Source of the DNA: Pisolithus tinctorius
Lineage: Eukaryota; Basidiomycota; Agaricomycetes; Boletales; Pisolithaceae
Reading direction: 5' to 3'
DNA: 64,000 nucleotides
Assembly (NCBI GenBank): GCA_024663395.1
Contig: JANFAH010000027.1
Coordinates: 310,001-374,000 of the forward strand
Shown: positions 33,208-45,083 of the stretch, piece after piece
Numbering within the stretch: position 1 is the first letter of the stretch
How the letters are laid out: each line of letters begins with the position of its first letter
Translations under genes and position numbers: made by a program
Notes under the pieces: model-generated
Told to the model about the DNA's origin: nothing
The model's input: only the letters and a program-made list of their open reading frames with translations
The model's database searches: none

Positions 33208-34373
33208 ATGTCCCAACTTTTTTGCACACATCACAAGGCATTATGATGTAAGTTAAGGTCTCGCTTTCCCACCCTGCCTTCTAATGCATGCTAATGGCAG
33301 AAAAGTTTATGAAGATGATGTTATAATGACATAAGAATGATGGCAGGTTTCATCATCACTGCCTGATGTAGTCATTATATTTCCCTTAAAAGGCTATTTA
33401 AGGAGAGGGCATTGTAAGGCATTACAATGAGCTCTGTCACCATCAACATGCCATACTGTCATTATAACACCCTTAAAAGGCTATTTAATGTATGCAGCTA
33501 TGCTAAGGGATTATGACAGGCTACCAGCACCTGCCAACATGTCGACACTCATTATAATTTCATATTTATCATTACAATGCTACCTTCCACTCTACCAATG
33601 TCAACTCAGGTCAATGTAACAACATTTTTCTCATTCTTGTTCTTTCATTCTCATTGCAATTCCAAAACATTTTTTTAAAAGAACATGAGTGTGCATGGCA
33701 TTGACTACAGTGTACTTAACCACATGGATATAGGTTGTAGTACCCAAACTTGAGGCTAATATAAGAGAATGAAATGATGATGTGGTGATTCCAAGTAGGT
33801 GCAGGGTATGTATCAGGGATTAAGGAGTTCATAGCATGTAGGACTTGAGGAATCTGACATGTTTGATTGGCATTGAGTCAGTGAGCTGCAATAACTTAAA
33901 GCAGCAGTGACCACATACCTGCACTGCCAAAACCTCACTGCAGGTCAGATGAATAGCAATCCCAGACCAGTGCATGGGGGGTTGGTTGGCAATGTGACAA
34001 GTGTGCACAATGGCTGGGTATAGGAATACTGGGGATGATTGAAGGGAAAAGAAGTTGGTGTCATCATCAGTGTCAGTGGTGATTCCATTTCATCATTGGG
34101 GGCAGCAGGGAACTGTCAACATTTAACAAGGGCCAGTTAACAATAATAACTTGACAGCACAACAGTGATGGGTACTTACTGTTGCAATGGTATGGGTGAA
34201 ACTGCCTGACAGGTTGGCAGTACAGATGATACCCATGATGATGGTCATGGTAAGGGTGTGGAAGCAAGGAAGTTGCTGCATGTATATATTTACAGTCCAT
34301 TGGATTATATAATAATTCCCATTGGCTGGGTTTCAATACCTTACATTGACAGACAAATTGGCTCAATACTTAG
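33208..34373. other. Intergenic stretch with a degenerate direct repeat
   Basis: Two diverged copies of a block containing CCCTTAAAAGGCTATTTAA occur at about 33384 and 33472. No ORF looks coding and no terminal repeats were found. The rest (33600-34330) is AT-rich unique sequence. Confidence 0.5.
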
Positions 34374-35052
34374 CACGAAAAATTTGCAGGTGGCGATGCT
34401 GTGAGAACTGCCTTAAAAGGAAATGCCACCCTCAGGCGGGTGGGCAGGGAAGGGGGTCGAGCATTTGGGTGGGCCCTGCCAGGCATCACACTGTCATGGC
34501 TCAGGTGGGATGGCTCGGGAGGGTGCCAAGGAACTCTGTTCATGTCCTACACACATTTATCTATGCTCTTAGCTAACGAAAAGTGGGAAATTTGCATCAG
34601 GAACGGGTTGTAAAGTGCAAAACCCATTGTAAAGTGTGTTAAGTCACTTAGCACCGGGAAATTTGCAGTCAGATAAGCAAATTTTCCCAGGCAGGAGGGC
34701 GGCCCGTGCCAATTTTTTTGCGAGCGCGCATTCACACGCGCGCAGCCGAGCTCCAAGCACAAGTGCCGTGCAAAGGTCGTGGTCACATGACCACTTCCCA
34801 CGCCCGCACACCATTCATCTAGCAAATTTAGGCGGGTCTCTTCGCAGGATTCCCATTTATTTCATGAATAGTTACATGGCATATGTACATTGTCTTTCAG
34901 TAGAATTGAATCGAGTACTAACGAACAGGCAAGGGTTGTGCACAGCCCACAAGTCGCCCGACCCTCACTTTCTCGCACGCGTGCCTTCCGCTTAGTCAGC
35001 GCATTTGCAGTGGCTGTGGGCACAGCCACCTGCAAATTTTTCGGAATAAACG
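34374..35052. mobile_element. GC-rich MITE-like insertion
   Basis: Inverted ends share GAAAAATTTGCAGGTGGC (left from 34377, right ending near 35043). The flanks repeat TACTTAG (34367-34373 and 35053-35059), a 7-bp duplication that would suit a hAT-like element. The outermost bases of the two ends do not match well. The interior is CpG-rich (GCGAGCGCGCATTC), unlike its surroundings, which argues for recent arrival. No transposase. Confidence 0.5.
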
Positions 35053-35323
35053 TACTTAGTACAAACATTATTGTTGTCTAGTTTGCATAATAAAGATGTA
35101 CAGTAATCTACATGCCTTTGACAATGTGTAGCAACATGGTAGCCTATTCTACACACAAAGGTTCAGATCCATATGTCAAGAACTGAATGGGTGGGGATGC
35201 AATTTGCATTTTTAACACAGCCACAAATGGCCAGCATGTGAATAGGGGTGGCATTGCTGGTCATGTGATATGGATTGAGTCATGTGCAGAGTGCTAGAGG
35301 TGTGATCACATGATGAGTACAGT

Positions 35324-35730
35324 CATGTGACCTATTACATAAGCCAATGGTCTGGGAGTTATTGCCACATGATCATTATGTAACAGGTCACATGACCTAT
35401 AATTGTACCTTGTCATGTGATGCTGCAGGAGTGGTCACATGTCTATTGTCACACAATCATGTGACCCATTACATAACCAAGTGTTCTGGGGAGAAACTGA
35501 CATGTGATCATTATGTAAGAGGTTGGGTGATCTATGATTGTACCTTGTCATGTGACATTGATTAAGTCACATGCATATTCCCCATGATCACGTGACACAT
35601 TATGTAATAGAATGCCCCAGAGGGTCACCATCATGTAATCATTACATAAAAATCATGTGATCTAGGGTCATCTCTGCTTATGTCACTCATCATGTGACCA
35701 TCACATCTACTGGTCACATGCTCATCTGTA
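35324..35730. repeat. About 132-bp tandem array of CATGTG and TTACATAA motifs
   Basis: Three diverged units start near 35324, 35458 and 35589 at TCATGTGACCYATTACAT-type sequence. Each unit combines TCATGTGA/TCACATGA words with TTACATAA/TTATGTAA words. The same octamer dominates the array at 7966-8400, but the unit length and partner motif differ. Confidence 0.7.
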
Positions 35731-35979
35731 TAGCCACTAAATTATCAATATTTGTGACAGGGTAACCTGCTGTGGGAACATTCCAATCTGAATTTTTTTT
35801 CAAACACCAACAGAGGTTGTTGCTCAGGGGCATTGTCTATATTGGGAAGTGGTAGTTGCCATGAATTCTGTAACTGCTTTTGTGGTAACTACCACATTGC
35901 TTGGTCAAAATCAGCAGACTCTGGTGATTGACAACACCCTCAACAGTTTGCTCACCTGCAGGCACTCTTATCAAAACCC

Positions 35980-37642
35980 ATGGCTTCATTGAGTGGACAA
36001 GCTCGTCAAGGAAGGCCTTCTGTAACTGCGACTACTGCTGGTGGATCATCCTCACAAGTACCTGGGAGTGGGAGTAAAGGGAAGGGCCCAGCATCCAACA
36101 AGCAGCCAGTGGCTGACTCCTCAATGGAAAGTACCCAGTCGAAAAACATCAATTGGGATACTCCTCATACTGAAATACTTGTCCAGTGGCTTCTTAGCCA
36201 TCCTGCTAACTGCAGGATTCTTTTCAGCAACAAAAACTCAGGTGACTTACCCCCATCATTATCATCTACTTTGACTGAGAGACTGGTGGGCCACAACAAG
36301 AAGGAGGTCCAAGTGATGATTGCCCAAGCCATTTTTGAGGATGACAGTGTCTACAAGGACATGTACACAGTGAGTGCTGCCAAGTTTCAAGTCAGCATGG
36401 GCAACTGTCTCAATACATGAGTCTCCAATCATCTGATAAACCCAGGATTCACTAATGATCATCTAGGCTGAAAGCAAGCTATCAAAAGTGCTGTGCATGA
36501 TTCAAACAGTCTGGGGAAGGCATCATACCTGGCCATCCAAAATTCACCAACCTTCATGGTATGTTACATGACCAATGTACAAGAATGCAGAGGCTTATGT
36601 GTACATACAGATGTTGTTCTCAACAGTTTTCCTTGGTATGACGACTTACATTCCATTTGGCAGGGGAACCCATCATTCAATCCTGAGCCCTTCAACTCTG
36701 AGCCGAACAAAACCATGCAGAGGGCTTCTTAGCAGTTATCCAAAACAAGACACTTGGTATGAAGAACATTTCAGGTTCTGGGGCTGAGATCACAGGTGAT
36801 TGCATGGGTGTGGGGAGGACAGTGGGGGAACTCAAGGAAGCTGAGGAGGACATGCCATCTCAAGCTGGCAGTGAAGTCACTAATGAGGGCGAAGAAGATG
36901 ATGGAGCTGGGTTTGATGAGGCAATGCTGGGGTTTGGGGATGAGCAGACTGGTGGTGATGAGTCCCCTGGTGTCAACATGGACTCTGCATCTGTGCAGGG
37001 TGACACGATATGTTCATGTTCATTCAGAGCAACATTAATGAAATTTTACTGATAAGTTATTGCTAGTTACAATGGCCTTCAATGCCAAGTGACACTCATT
37101 TCCCCTCTAGGTTCTCCCTCCTGTGAAGGGGTTGTACACCCTCATCAGATAGCCAAATTGCCTTCTCTTGGTCTTCACTGTATCTTCGCCCTCCTCCTTC
37201 ATCTGTAAGTATCACCTCTATGACAACATCTGACTCCTCCAGTAGCTCTTCCCGAAAACCTAGCCAGTCCCTCTGGGACTCATCATCAAAGACAAGTTTG
37301 ACGAAGCCAAGTTCAATGCTAACTAAACATGGCAAGTCTCAGCTTCAAGACCAGGTCATCGACTTGAGTCACAAAGCTGAGTCACTAGTGGCTTCTTCTT
37401 CCAGGAAGACTAAATGCTATATGGTCAAGATGGAATATCTTCATAGGAAGGAGGAATTGATGAAAGAGCAGGCAGAAATGGCAACTAAGATGGAATTGGA
37501 GTTGGAGGCAAAGAAACTTGACATCCAGCTGATGAAGGCCCAGGAGATCACCTTCAACAGCGAGGCAGAGATGCTTCGCCTCAAAATCAAGCTTGTGAAA
37601 CTCATGAAGGCCAATTTGGATGCAACCCCTCCCACTGCATAG
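35980..37642 (+). pseudogene. Harbinger-associated Myb/SANT-like DNA-binding protein
   Basis: Start ATG at 35980 (MASLSGQARQGRPS). A Ser/Gly-rich leader is followed by a trihelix/Myb-like segment: WDTPHTEILVQWLL, LVGHNKKEVQVMIAQ, and after TGA interruptions and an intron, FPWYDDLHSIWQGNP. An acidic middle (EEDDGAGFDEAM) and a C-terminal coiled coil (EELMKEQAEMATKMEL, ending NLDATPPTA) follow. PIF/Harbinger elements encode such a protein next to the transposase; it helps nuclear entry and end binding. Two TGA codons at 36418 and 36469 make this copy non-functional unless read differently. Confidence 0.75.
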
Positions 37643-37870
37643 GTTTATCTTGTCATGGCCAAGTTTTTACCCACACTGCCCCACTGTATCCATCTCTGGC
37701 ATGTTCCCACTATGTACTCACATCATATCCATGTTTCTGCTATTCTCTCACAAGATGTACATATGGTGAATGTATTTTTTTCATCTTGCTAATACTACCA
37801 TCTCCCACAACTGCCATTAATGGGTTCATTCCCATCTGAGATGTTGAAACAACTGATCAAATAGCTTCGC

Positions 37871-39234
37871 TCAAAGTCGCTGACCAATAGTCTCCACAGC
37901 CTCCACTGCAGCAATTCTGTCCCCATCATCAAGGCCGCTTCCTTCATTGACCACCCAGTCAGTTGAATGCTCAATTGTATTGTCCATTTCCTCAAACTGG
38001 ATGATCATGTTGTGTAGGATGATGCAACAAAGCACCCAGTAAATCATGACTTTCATATCTTTCTCCATCCAGATTTTCAGATGCACTTCATGGAGGCATT
38101 GAAAGCACCCTTTCAAGGTGGCAAATGCATGTTCAACTCATATGTGGATCTTCCAAAGCTGTCAGCCAATATACTGTGGCAAAACTAGGTGTGTACCTTT
38201 GAAAGGTACTTGATATACACATTCTGATCTCAAGATAATCTCCCACCTTTAGGTTTTTTGAAGGGGACAACACACCATGTCTCTGATGGGTATGCACTGT
38301 CTGCCCATGTCCAATGATCGCATGGAATCAATTGCATAGGATTTGAAGCGATGCAAGTCCCCTGGAAGGCCCATGCATCATGGACGCTTCCTGGATGTCC
38401 AAGTCCATAGTCCATGACAAGAAGATGGTGCGGCAAAACAATAAGCTATCTCAGTAAGTTTCTTCTGCTGTTTGCACTCAGCATTTGAGTACACACCTGA
38501 CAGTTCAATGAGTACCTAGATTTTCTATCATAGAACATTTCCCCAAAGATAAGTGGTTTCTCAAAGAGGGGAATACTTGAACCATCAGCAGCAAACATGC
38601 CATTCCTCCAGGCTGAACAGGTGCATGACTCAGTGAAAACCCATGCTCTCTCCATCTCCTGCAAGTCTTCAGATGGAATATTGATGAATCTATCATGCTC
38701 ATCCAGTATAGCTACCATCACATGGTTCATACAATTGACAAATGAGCCAATGCTAACACCGGCCCACTGCACTACATCCTCAGGTGATGCCACATTTCCA
38801 TAATGCCCTGCACAGAAAAGGAAGATCGCCAACTGGACTGTGACTGCCAGCTGATGGTTTTTGGAATTGTGTTGGAATATTGTGTGTCCACTAATCTGAT
38901 CCAGAATGCAATCAAAAATTGGTGGGTCTACATGAAGGCACTTTCGAAACAGGTGGGGCTGATGATCTGTGAAATGTTTGAGGAGGCACAGCTGAGATGC
39001 CCACATCATTGGCATCTCAGGTCTCTCAAGGATACATGCATGCTCTACTTCATCTCTGAGAGCCATGATCATGTTTAGCAGCTGAGTGTAATGCCCATCA
39101 TGCTCAGCTGTGGAGTCTGTGTCATCAGAGGTGCTGGATTTGAAATCTGACAGGATTGGAGTGACCAGCGATGGCAGAGTGATGAAGAAGAGAGTTGTGG
39201 GGGAGCTGGAGCCTGAACTCAGCAATGTTGACAT
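37871..39234 (-). pseudogene. PIF/Harbinger DDE transposase
   Basis: The N-terminal exon (39234-38446) reads through LLKHFTDHQPHLF, a helix-turn-helix region (LAVTVQLAIFLFCAGHYGN) and the first catalytic Asp in AADGSSIPLF. The next piece (38436-38230) has the second Asp in VMDYGLGHPGSVHDAW. The last (38116-37871) has the conserved CIILHNMI near the end. It runs tail to tail with the Myb-like gene, 228 bp apart, the usual two-gene layout. Frame breaks separate the three parts. Terminal repeats were not located. Confidence 0.8.
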
Positions 39235-39627
39235 AGATTCTGAGCTGCTACTGTCAACTCCACATCATGCATTTTCAAGCCTTGCTATCACAACATGAAG
39301 GCTAGTCTTGTCCAGCTGTTTGAGCAGATCTTGGCAGACAGATTTCTGGGGCATCTGGTAGCTCTTGGATGATGGGTAGATGTTTATCGATCATGTACAA
39401 TTCATTAATGCAAGTTTGATATGTTATTTGACATGTATCTTCCAGGATAAGTAACTACATGTATTGCTAGTCAAGCAGTGCTGGCATGTTGGAGTCAAAT
39501 TTTATAGCAGCAGCAGTGCGATTCCAGAGCACTTCCAAAGCCACCTTGAGCACCACTTTTTCCTCGATCTTACACAATGATCTCTGTAGTACATTGTGGA
39601 GTTTGTGATCATGGGGAATGGGGCAGG
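39235..39627. other. Unannotated stretch before gypsy C
   Basis: Right flank of the Harbinger element. No gene or repeat could be supported; the element's right terminus should lie here. Confidence 0.4.
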
Positions 39628-40101
39628 TGTCATATGCCAGGAAACCTGCAGCTTGGTTTTACGATCTGGACACCAAACACCAAAATGTGTTCTGTTCCTT
39701 ACTGTACTTTTCTAGTTAGCCTTTGTACTGCCCTCACCTGTGCCAAGGCAGTGCCTGCCTTCGGTTCTCCAACCCCTGCCTCCTCGCTTGATTTTTAGTT
39801 AGTTCCTAGCATCGCTATTTAGTCCCTCACCAGTAACCCCAGCCTTTGGGTTGCCAGTCTTTGGTATATATACTCTACATATGTTGCGCTTAGCTCCTCA
39901 GTCTGAATATCAACTTAGTTCACCCCAAGTTCCCAGCTTAAGCCCAAGTCAACTCTCAGCTTTCACTCCTGACCCCCCTTGGCTTACTCTGACTTCAACC
40001 CAGCTTGCACAAGGGTCTAGTGCATGAGCTAAGACCAAGGGTTGTTGCACCCGGCACTCAGCCTTTGGCCTTTGACCCCCAACCTAGTCATGAACTTAAC
40101 A
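39628..40101 (+). repeat. 5' LTR of gypsy family C
   Basis: TGTCATATGCC to GAACTTAACA. TATA-box TATATATA (about 39865) lies 35 bases upstream of AGTCTGAATAT (39900-39910). ATATTCAGACT at 40104-40114, two bases after the LTR, is its exact complement. The solo copy at 4256-4741 confirms both boundaries. Confidence 0.92.
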
Positions 40102-40141
40102 GTATATTCAGACTGCCACTTATGCAAGTCACTCATCACCC

Positions 40142-40766
40142 ATGACCAGAACCTGCACCCAAGCTTGAGCAGACTGCACCTTAGAATCTGCCTCTGCCTT
40201 GAGACCAACTCAACCCAAAACCTCAGATGACCCTCGCCACCAGTCAGCCCTTAGTTCCCTTGCCAGCGACTGCCAAACTTCTGTGATCATGCAGCAGTTC
40301 CAAGGATTCTCAGCCCATTGTTCTGGTACTACACCAGCTTCCAATGATTGAGGTACACCAACACCAGCCGGTCGTCGGCCTCCTGCTCCCTTTGGCAATC
40401 CTGGAGGTGATGGTGATGATGACCCAGACAACTCTGATCATCACTCCAGTGATGACAATAATAACAACAATGATGATCCTTTCTGGCCTAATCCCAAGGA
40501 AGGTGAACATGAGGAAACTGAAGAAAACTTGCAGATGAGGGTCTTAGGCAGTCTCACCAGGGCTGTACAGTCTCTTGCCTGGTCTTCTCGCTGAGACACC
40601 AAGGGAAGCTCAGGATCAGCCAAGGTCTGGGAGCCAGACACCTTTGATGGCACTGACCCAAAGAAGCTGCAACAGTTCCTTGTCCAGTGCAAGTTGACTT
40701 TCCAGAACAAACCCTGAGCCTTCCATGATGACTGCTGAAAAGTAACTTTCACCCAATCCTACCTTA
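40142..40766 (+). pseudogene. Gypsy C Gag, N-terminal part
   Basis: ATG at 40142 (MTRTCTQA). It is Asp/Asn-rich in the middle (GDGDDDPDNSDHHSSDDN), then the conserved Gag segment WEPDTFDGTDPKKLQQF. All in-frame stops are TGA at positions where Arg is expected by comparison with element A. It is interrupted after FTQSYL by the mariner element at 40767 and resumes at 45084 with KGMALKWF. Confidence 0.85.
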
Positions 40767-41032
40767 CTGTCCTTTTCAGGCAACTTGGCACTGTGGGAAA
40801 ATATGTTTCAAAACATGCCTCACCTTCAGTCAACCATACCACCTCAATGCCTGCACGGAATTTGACAGAAACAACACCATTCAACCCAGACAAGCTCAGA
40901 GAACACACTCAAGGTGGACCAATAGGCTGATTCAGAGATTTCGGAATTTGGAATTTTTGGGTTCTTGGTATCTGCTTGTTCGCTGTGATACCCTGATTCA
41001 AGGCTAAAAAAAAAGTCTAGACATGCCCTGAA

Positions 41033-42202
41033 ATGCAGTGGGCAATTGTATGACTCTCCAGACATCTTGATCATGATCAAATTGCTATCTGTCTTGACAT
41101 ATCTTGTCACACTGTCAAATGGATTCTTGCACACTTTCATGCCCATGGAACTATCCCCAATCCTGGTGAAGATGTTGCCCTGAAGGCGAAAACTGGAAAC
41201 AAACACCTTTGAGATGTTGATGTTGAGGTACTGTACTACATCTTGATGTGACTCAGAAACTAATCAAAAAGGTGTCATAGTTCCTTCTGGGTGCTGTAGA
41301 GAAAGCACCTGATCTCTATCTAGATGAGCTTTGAGAAATGCTGGCAATCTCTTGTGGTGTTGATGTTTCATGTGCAACTGTGTGGAGAACACTGCACAGA
41401 GCTGGATTCACAATGAAAAAGGTCAGCTCTGATGTATGCATGAATATATTGTAGCTGCTACATCCACATCATCATAGATTACATGAGTTGCAGCAGAACG
41501 GTCTGCACAAAAATGCCTTGAGTATCTCACTCAGATAGGAAACTATGAAGCTGAACAACTGGTTTTTGTGGATGAAAGCTCTGTTGACTGCCGAACAACC
41601 TATCGTAGCCATGCCTGGTCGATTAGAGGCATGAAGGCACAATGCAAAGCATTCTTTGTGCATGGTCGATGGTAAGCTCATAAGGTGCATTCTTTCCTCA
41701 TTGCTGATAGCCATAAAGCTTCTCAGTTCTCCCTGCCCTTTCGCTTCGTGATGGTATCATGCACTGTGAGGTAGTTGAAGGTTCTTTTTGTATGGAGACC
41801 TTTACACTATTTATCAAATGGTTGCTGAACAAGATGCAACCCTTTCCTGCTCTGAATTCTGTCATTGTGATGGATAACTGTAGTATCCACAAACATCCTG
41901 ATATTGTTGCACTCATTGAATCCAGGTATTGTGCTATTTTCTCACTTGGTTTCATAAATATAGACTGATCAACATATAGAGGAATGCACTGTGAATTCTT
42001 GCCACCCTACTCTCCCAACCTGAACCCAATTGAGCTTGCATTTTCAGCCATGAAGTACCATCTTCGCTGGAATGGAGAGTACACATGAATGGCCATGACA
42101 CAGATGTCTGATCGAGAGATATATGTGACTTTACTTCAAGCACTGTATATCATCACTCCTGAGGATTCGTATGGTTGGTATTCACACTGTGGCTATCTGT
42201 AG
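41033..42202 (+). pseudogene. Tc1/mariner DD34E transposase
   Basis: ATG at 41033 (PEMQWAIV context). Two helix-turn-helix regions: DHDQIAICLDISCHTVKW and GVDVSCATVWRTLHRAG. The catalytic domain has FVDESSVDCRTTYR (first Asp), VIVMDNCSIHKH (second Asp) and YSPNLNPIE (Glu). Splicing the 54-bp GT-AG intron at 41926-41979 gives exactly 34 residues between the second Asp and the Glu. The C terminus ends SYGWYSHCGYL at 42202. Frame breaks and TGA stops inactivate it. Confidence 0.88.
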
Positions 42203-42397
42203 TACAAGGGTTCTGTAGGTGATGCTCTTTCAATATGTTGTGGTAGTGATTGTTATGTCGTGGTTGCTTGCTGAGTAAATATGTTGATGTGAATGGTTCA
42301 GTCATGGTGTACATCACCCAACATGAGGCTTTGCCTACAAGATTGCTGTATTATGTGGCTTTCCAGCTTGAGCTTGAACATTGACCTGTCTGACTCC

Positions 42398-44732
42398 ATG
42401 AAGCACAAGAAGACTCTCCCAAAATCCAGTGGAGTGAGCAACTCTGGACCAGCACTCACTGCTCCCACTCAAGTTCCACATCACACTGCAACAGGTAAAC
42501 TCCCAAATAATTTATGGGATAACTGGCCACTCATTATTGTTGAATTCAGGCTGCACAGTGAAACAAGGAGCCTGTATTAGGTGCCATGGACACAAGATAC
42601 GCTGTGAGTTCACTGATGGAGCAACCACTTGTCATAAATGTGCAGCTGATAATGTGGTCTGCAAGCCCCAAGAAAGTTGTGCTGCCCTACATTCAACATG
42701 TGGCAACAGCATACCACTTCCTGATCCTTCTGATCTTCAACACAAGCCCAGTGGACGTGGGAGATGCAATAGCCATACTATCCAACCCATGACTACTACT
42801 ACTGTGATGGATACACACTCAAGGATGTTGAAAGGCCCTGAGCCCAAGCCCAGCTCTGAACCCCCTAAGGCAAAACAGCCATGTTGACCCACCCACAAGA
42901 CCCCATAGCCAACACTCAGACCAGTGTCTTGCAAGCAGACAGCCTTGACCCCATTGCTGAAGATGACGAGCCCTATGACTTCACTGCCCTCAGCTCCTAT
43001 CCACAGCTTGATACTGCCAACCTATCAAATGCCAGCCATCTTGGGAATGCACAAGAGTTTGTAAGCATTATAACTGGCACTGATGGCAGGGACTACAACT
43101 ATGATATGGAGATCGATGAATATGACATGAAGAGCCAAGAAGATTTTAATTTGGACATTTTGGGCACATCAGATGACGAATCAAATTTGGATTCTGGGTC
43201 AGATGAAGAACTCGAGACACAGATCCTTCAACAACGTCCCAATTTAAAGCAAGTGGTACCACATATACCTGCCAAGCAGAAGCAAGTAGCTGGATTCAAG
43301 TTTGCTGATAATGGTAAGGCTTCAACGAAGCCCATAGGCTCCTATAACCCAGAGGAACAAAGTAAGTCATTGTCATTTTCACTGAGTTATATATATATAT
43401 ATATATAATTTTGATTTTACTTCAATTTCAGCCTTTACAATACAATTCAGTGTGCAATTTGTCGTTCCAATGGATCAAATGCCCCATTCCAGATATTGTC
43501 CACTATCCCTCTTGAGGACCTATGTGCTATTGTTGCAGAGAAAATTAGACGATATCTGGGACAGATCAAACTGCAATACCAGCTGGATTCTGACAAGGTG
43601 AAGGCAGGATCTATCTCCATACAAACAGATGACAAGCTCGACATATTCAAAGCAAGGATGAGGTCACTTATTGTCCCTAAGTGCCTCCCCAGTGGAAAGC
43701 CATCAACTCATCCAATGAAGACCATTCTCATCTACTTTGAAGATGCAGGTGGGGAGGACAGCCATCTATCTGCTGGTGATGGTAACAAAGTGGTATGTTC
43801 GAGTTGATTATCAGCATCACATTATTTTTTTCTTATAATTTTTCAGGGCAGCAAAGGATCTGGGCCATCATCCAAATGGAATCTGTCATCAACAAGGGGT
43901 GAGCTAATAGATAATGAAGAACAGGAGAAGATCGTTGCAGCTCTTCAAGAGTGTTGGAGGTGTGACATGCATTCAAGAGGGAGTGAGAGCTCTGTCTATT
44001 GCTACAGCCCAGGTGAGAAAACTGTCTGCTATCCATTGACTCATTCCAACATCGCATTTTGGGCATTGCAAATAGTGAGTGATCTTTGTTTCCAGAAACT
44101 GTGTTACTAATGGTACATAAAATCAGCTAAGTGGGAGCGTGACAGTTGAGCAGAAACCCATTGGTCTGCATACCCAGACCATAAGGCCATGTACATGATC
44201 ACCCAACATCCATTCTCTCCCCACACAAATGGGGCAACCCACTCCTGGTTCATGTGTCAACATCATCTTGCCACCATGGGGTGGCCAAGGCTACCACAGA
44301 GGGACTGGAACCCTATATCCATTGTTGCAACCTGTGGATGGCACTCAGCCTCGCACAGCATCCTCTGAGTCATATCAGAGCACAGCATCAACGACTGAGT
44401 CTCGTGATTGTAATATCCTTCACCCAAACTCCCCTGCTCCTGATGCACACATTCCTCTTACCAAACCCAAGGCCAATATCCCTATTCTTCAATGGCTTTC
44501 ATATCTAGACCAGAATGAAGACTGAAACCAAGATGGGGTAGTTTTTGCAGAATATGGGCCAGCAATGCAGGAATCAGGCTATGTTTGTCTGTCTCAGCTA
44601 ACATCTGACCTCGCTACAGTTTTGGAACTCAAACAGTCACTATGTATCAAGTCTGGGACAGCAATACTTCTCAAGGAGTATGCGAAGGAAGACCTGGGTG
44701 CATTGAGGTCAGGACATTTGATGTTTCCATAG
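42398..44732 (+). pseudogene. Multi-exon cargo gene with Zn2Cys6-like cluster
   Basis: ATG at 42398 (MKHKKTLPKSSGVSN). Introns of 52-55 bp are at 42495-42549, 43793-43846 and 44075-44126, plus a longer one ending at 43431. In order: a Zn2Cys6-like cluster (CIRCHGHKIRC, 8 residues, CHKCAADNVVC); a Pro-rich and acidic linker; a ubiquitin-like or PB1-like fold segment (LSTIPLEDLCAIVAEKI, QYQLDSDKVKAGSISIQT); a Cys/His block CWRCDMHSRG, VYCYSPGEK and CYPLTHSNIAFWALQI; a Pro-rich stretch; and a SAM-like end (ILQWLSYLD, GTAILLKEYAKEDL). The latter blocks resemble an unnamed expanded basidiomycete family. TGA codons and two frameshifts break this copy. Confidence 0.65.
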
Positions 44733-45083
44733 GTAGCCTATATCTTTTTGTCATGTCGCCAACCAATCTATTGTGTGTTTCCCACTATGATGCAGGAGCT
44801 CTCATTCAAACAAAGTCACGCTGTGTGATATTGGGTAATTTCCCTTGTCCCATCAGTGTTTGCAAGTGCCTAGTACAACACCGAGAACCCAAAGATTCCA
44901 AATTCCAAAATCTTCGAATTGGGTTATTGGTCCACCTTGGGCATGTCCTCTGAGCTTATCCGAGTTGAACAGCATCATTTCTGTCAAATTCCGTGCAGAC
45001 ATTGAGGCAGTATGGTTGACCAAAGGTGAGGCATGTTTTGAAACATATTTTTCCCATGGTGCCAAGTTGCCTGAAAAGGACAG

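Larger units (their letters stand above)
40767..45083. mobile_element. Tc1/mariner element with cargo gene
   Basis: The ends are inverted repeats of about 205 bp (40767-40970 and 44879-45083) starting CTGTCCTTTTCAGGCAACTT, flanked by TA on both sides, the Tc1/mariner signature. Removing it restores the Gag frame of gypsy C. At 4.3 kb it is more than twice the usual size, because a second, multi-exon gene unrelated to transposition follows the transposase. Confidence 0.93.
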
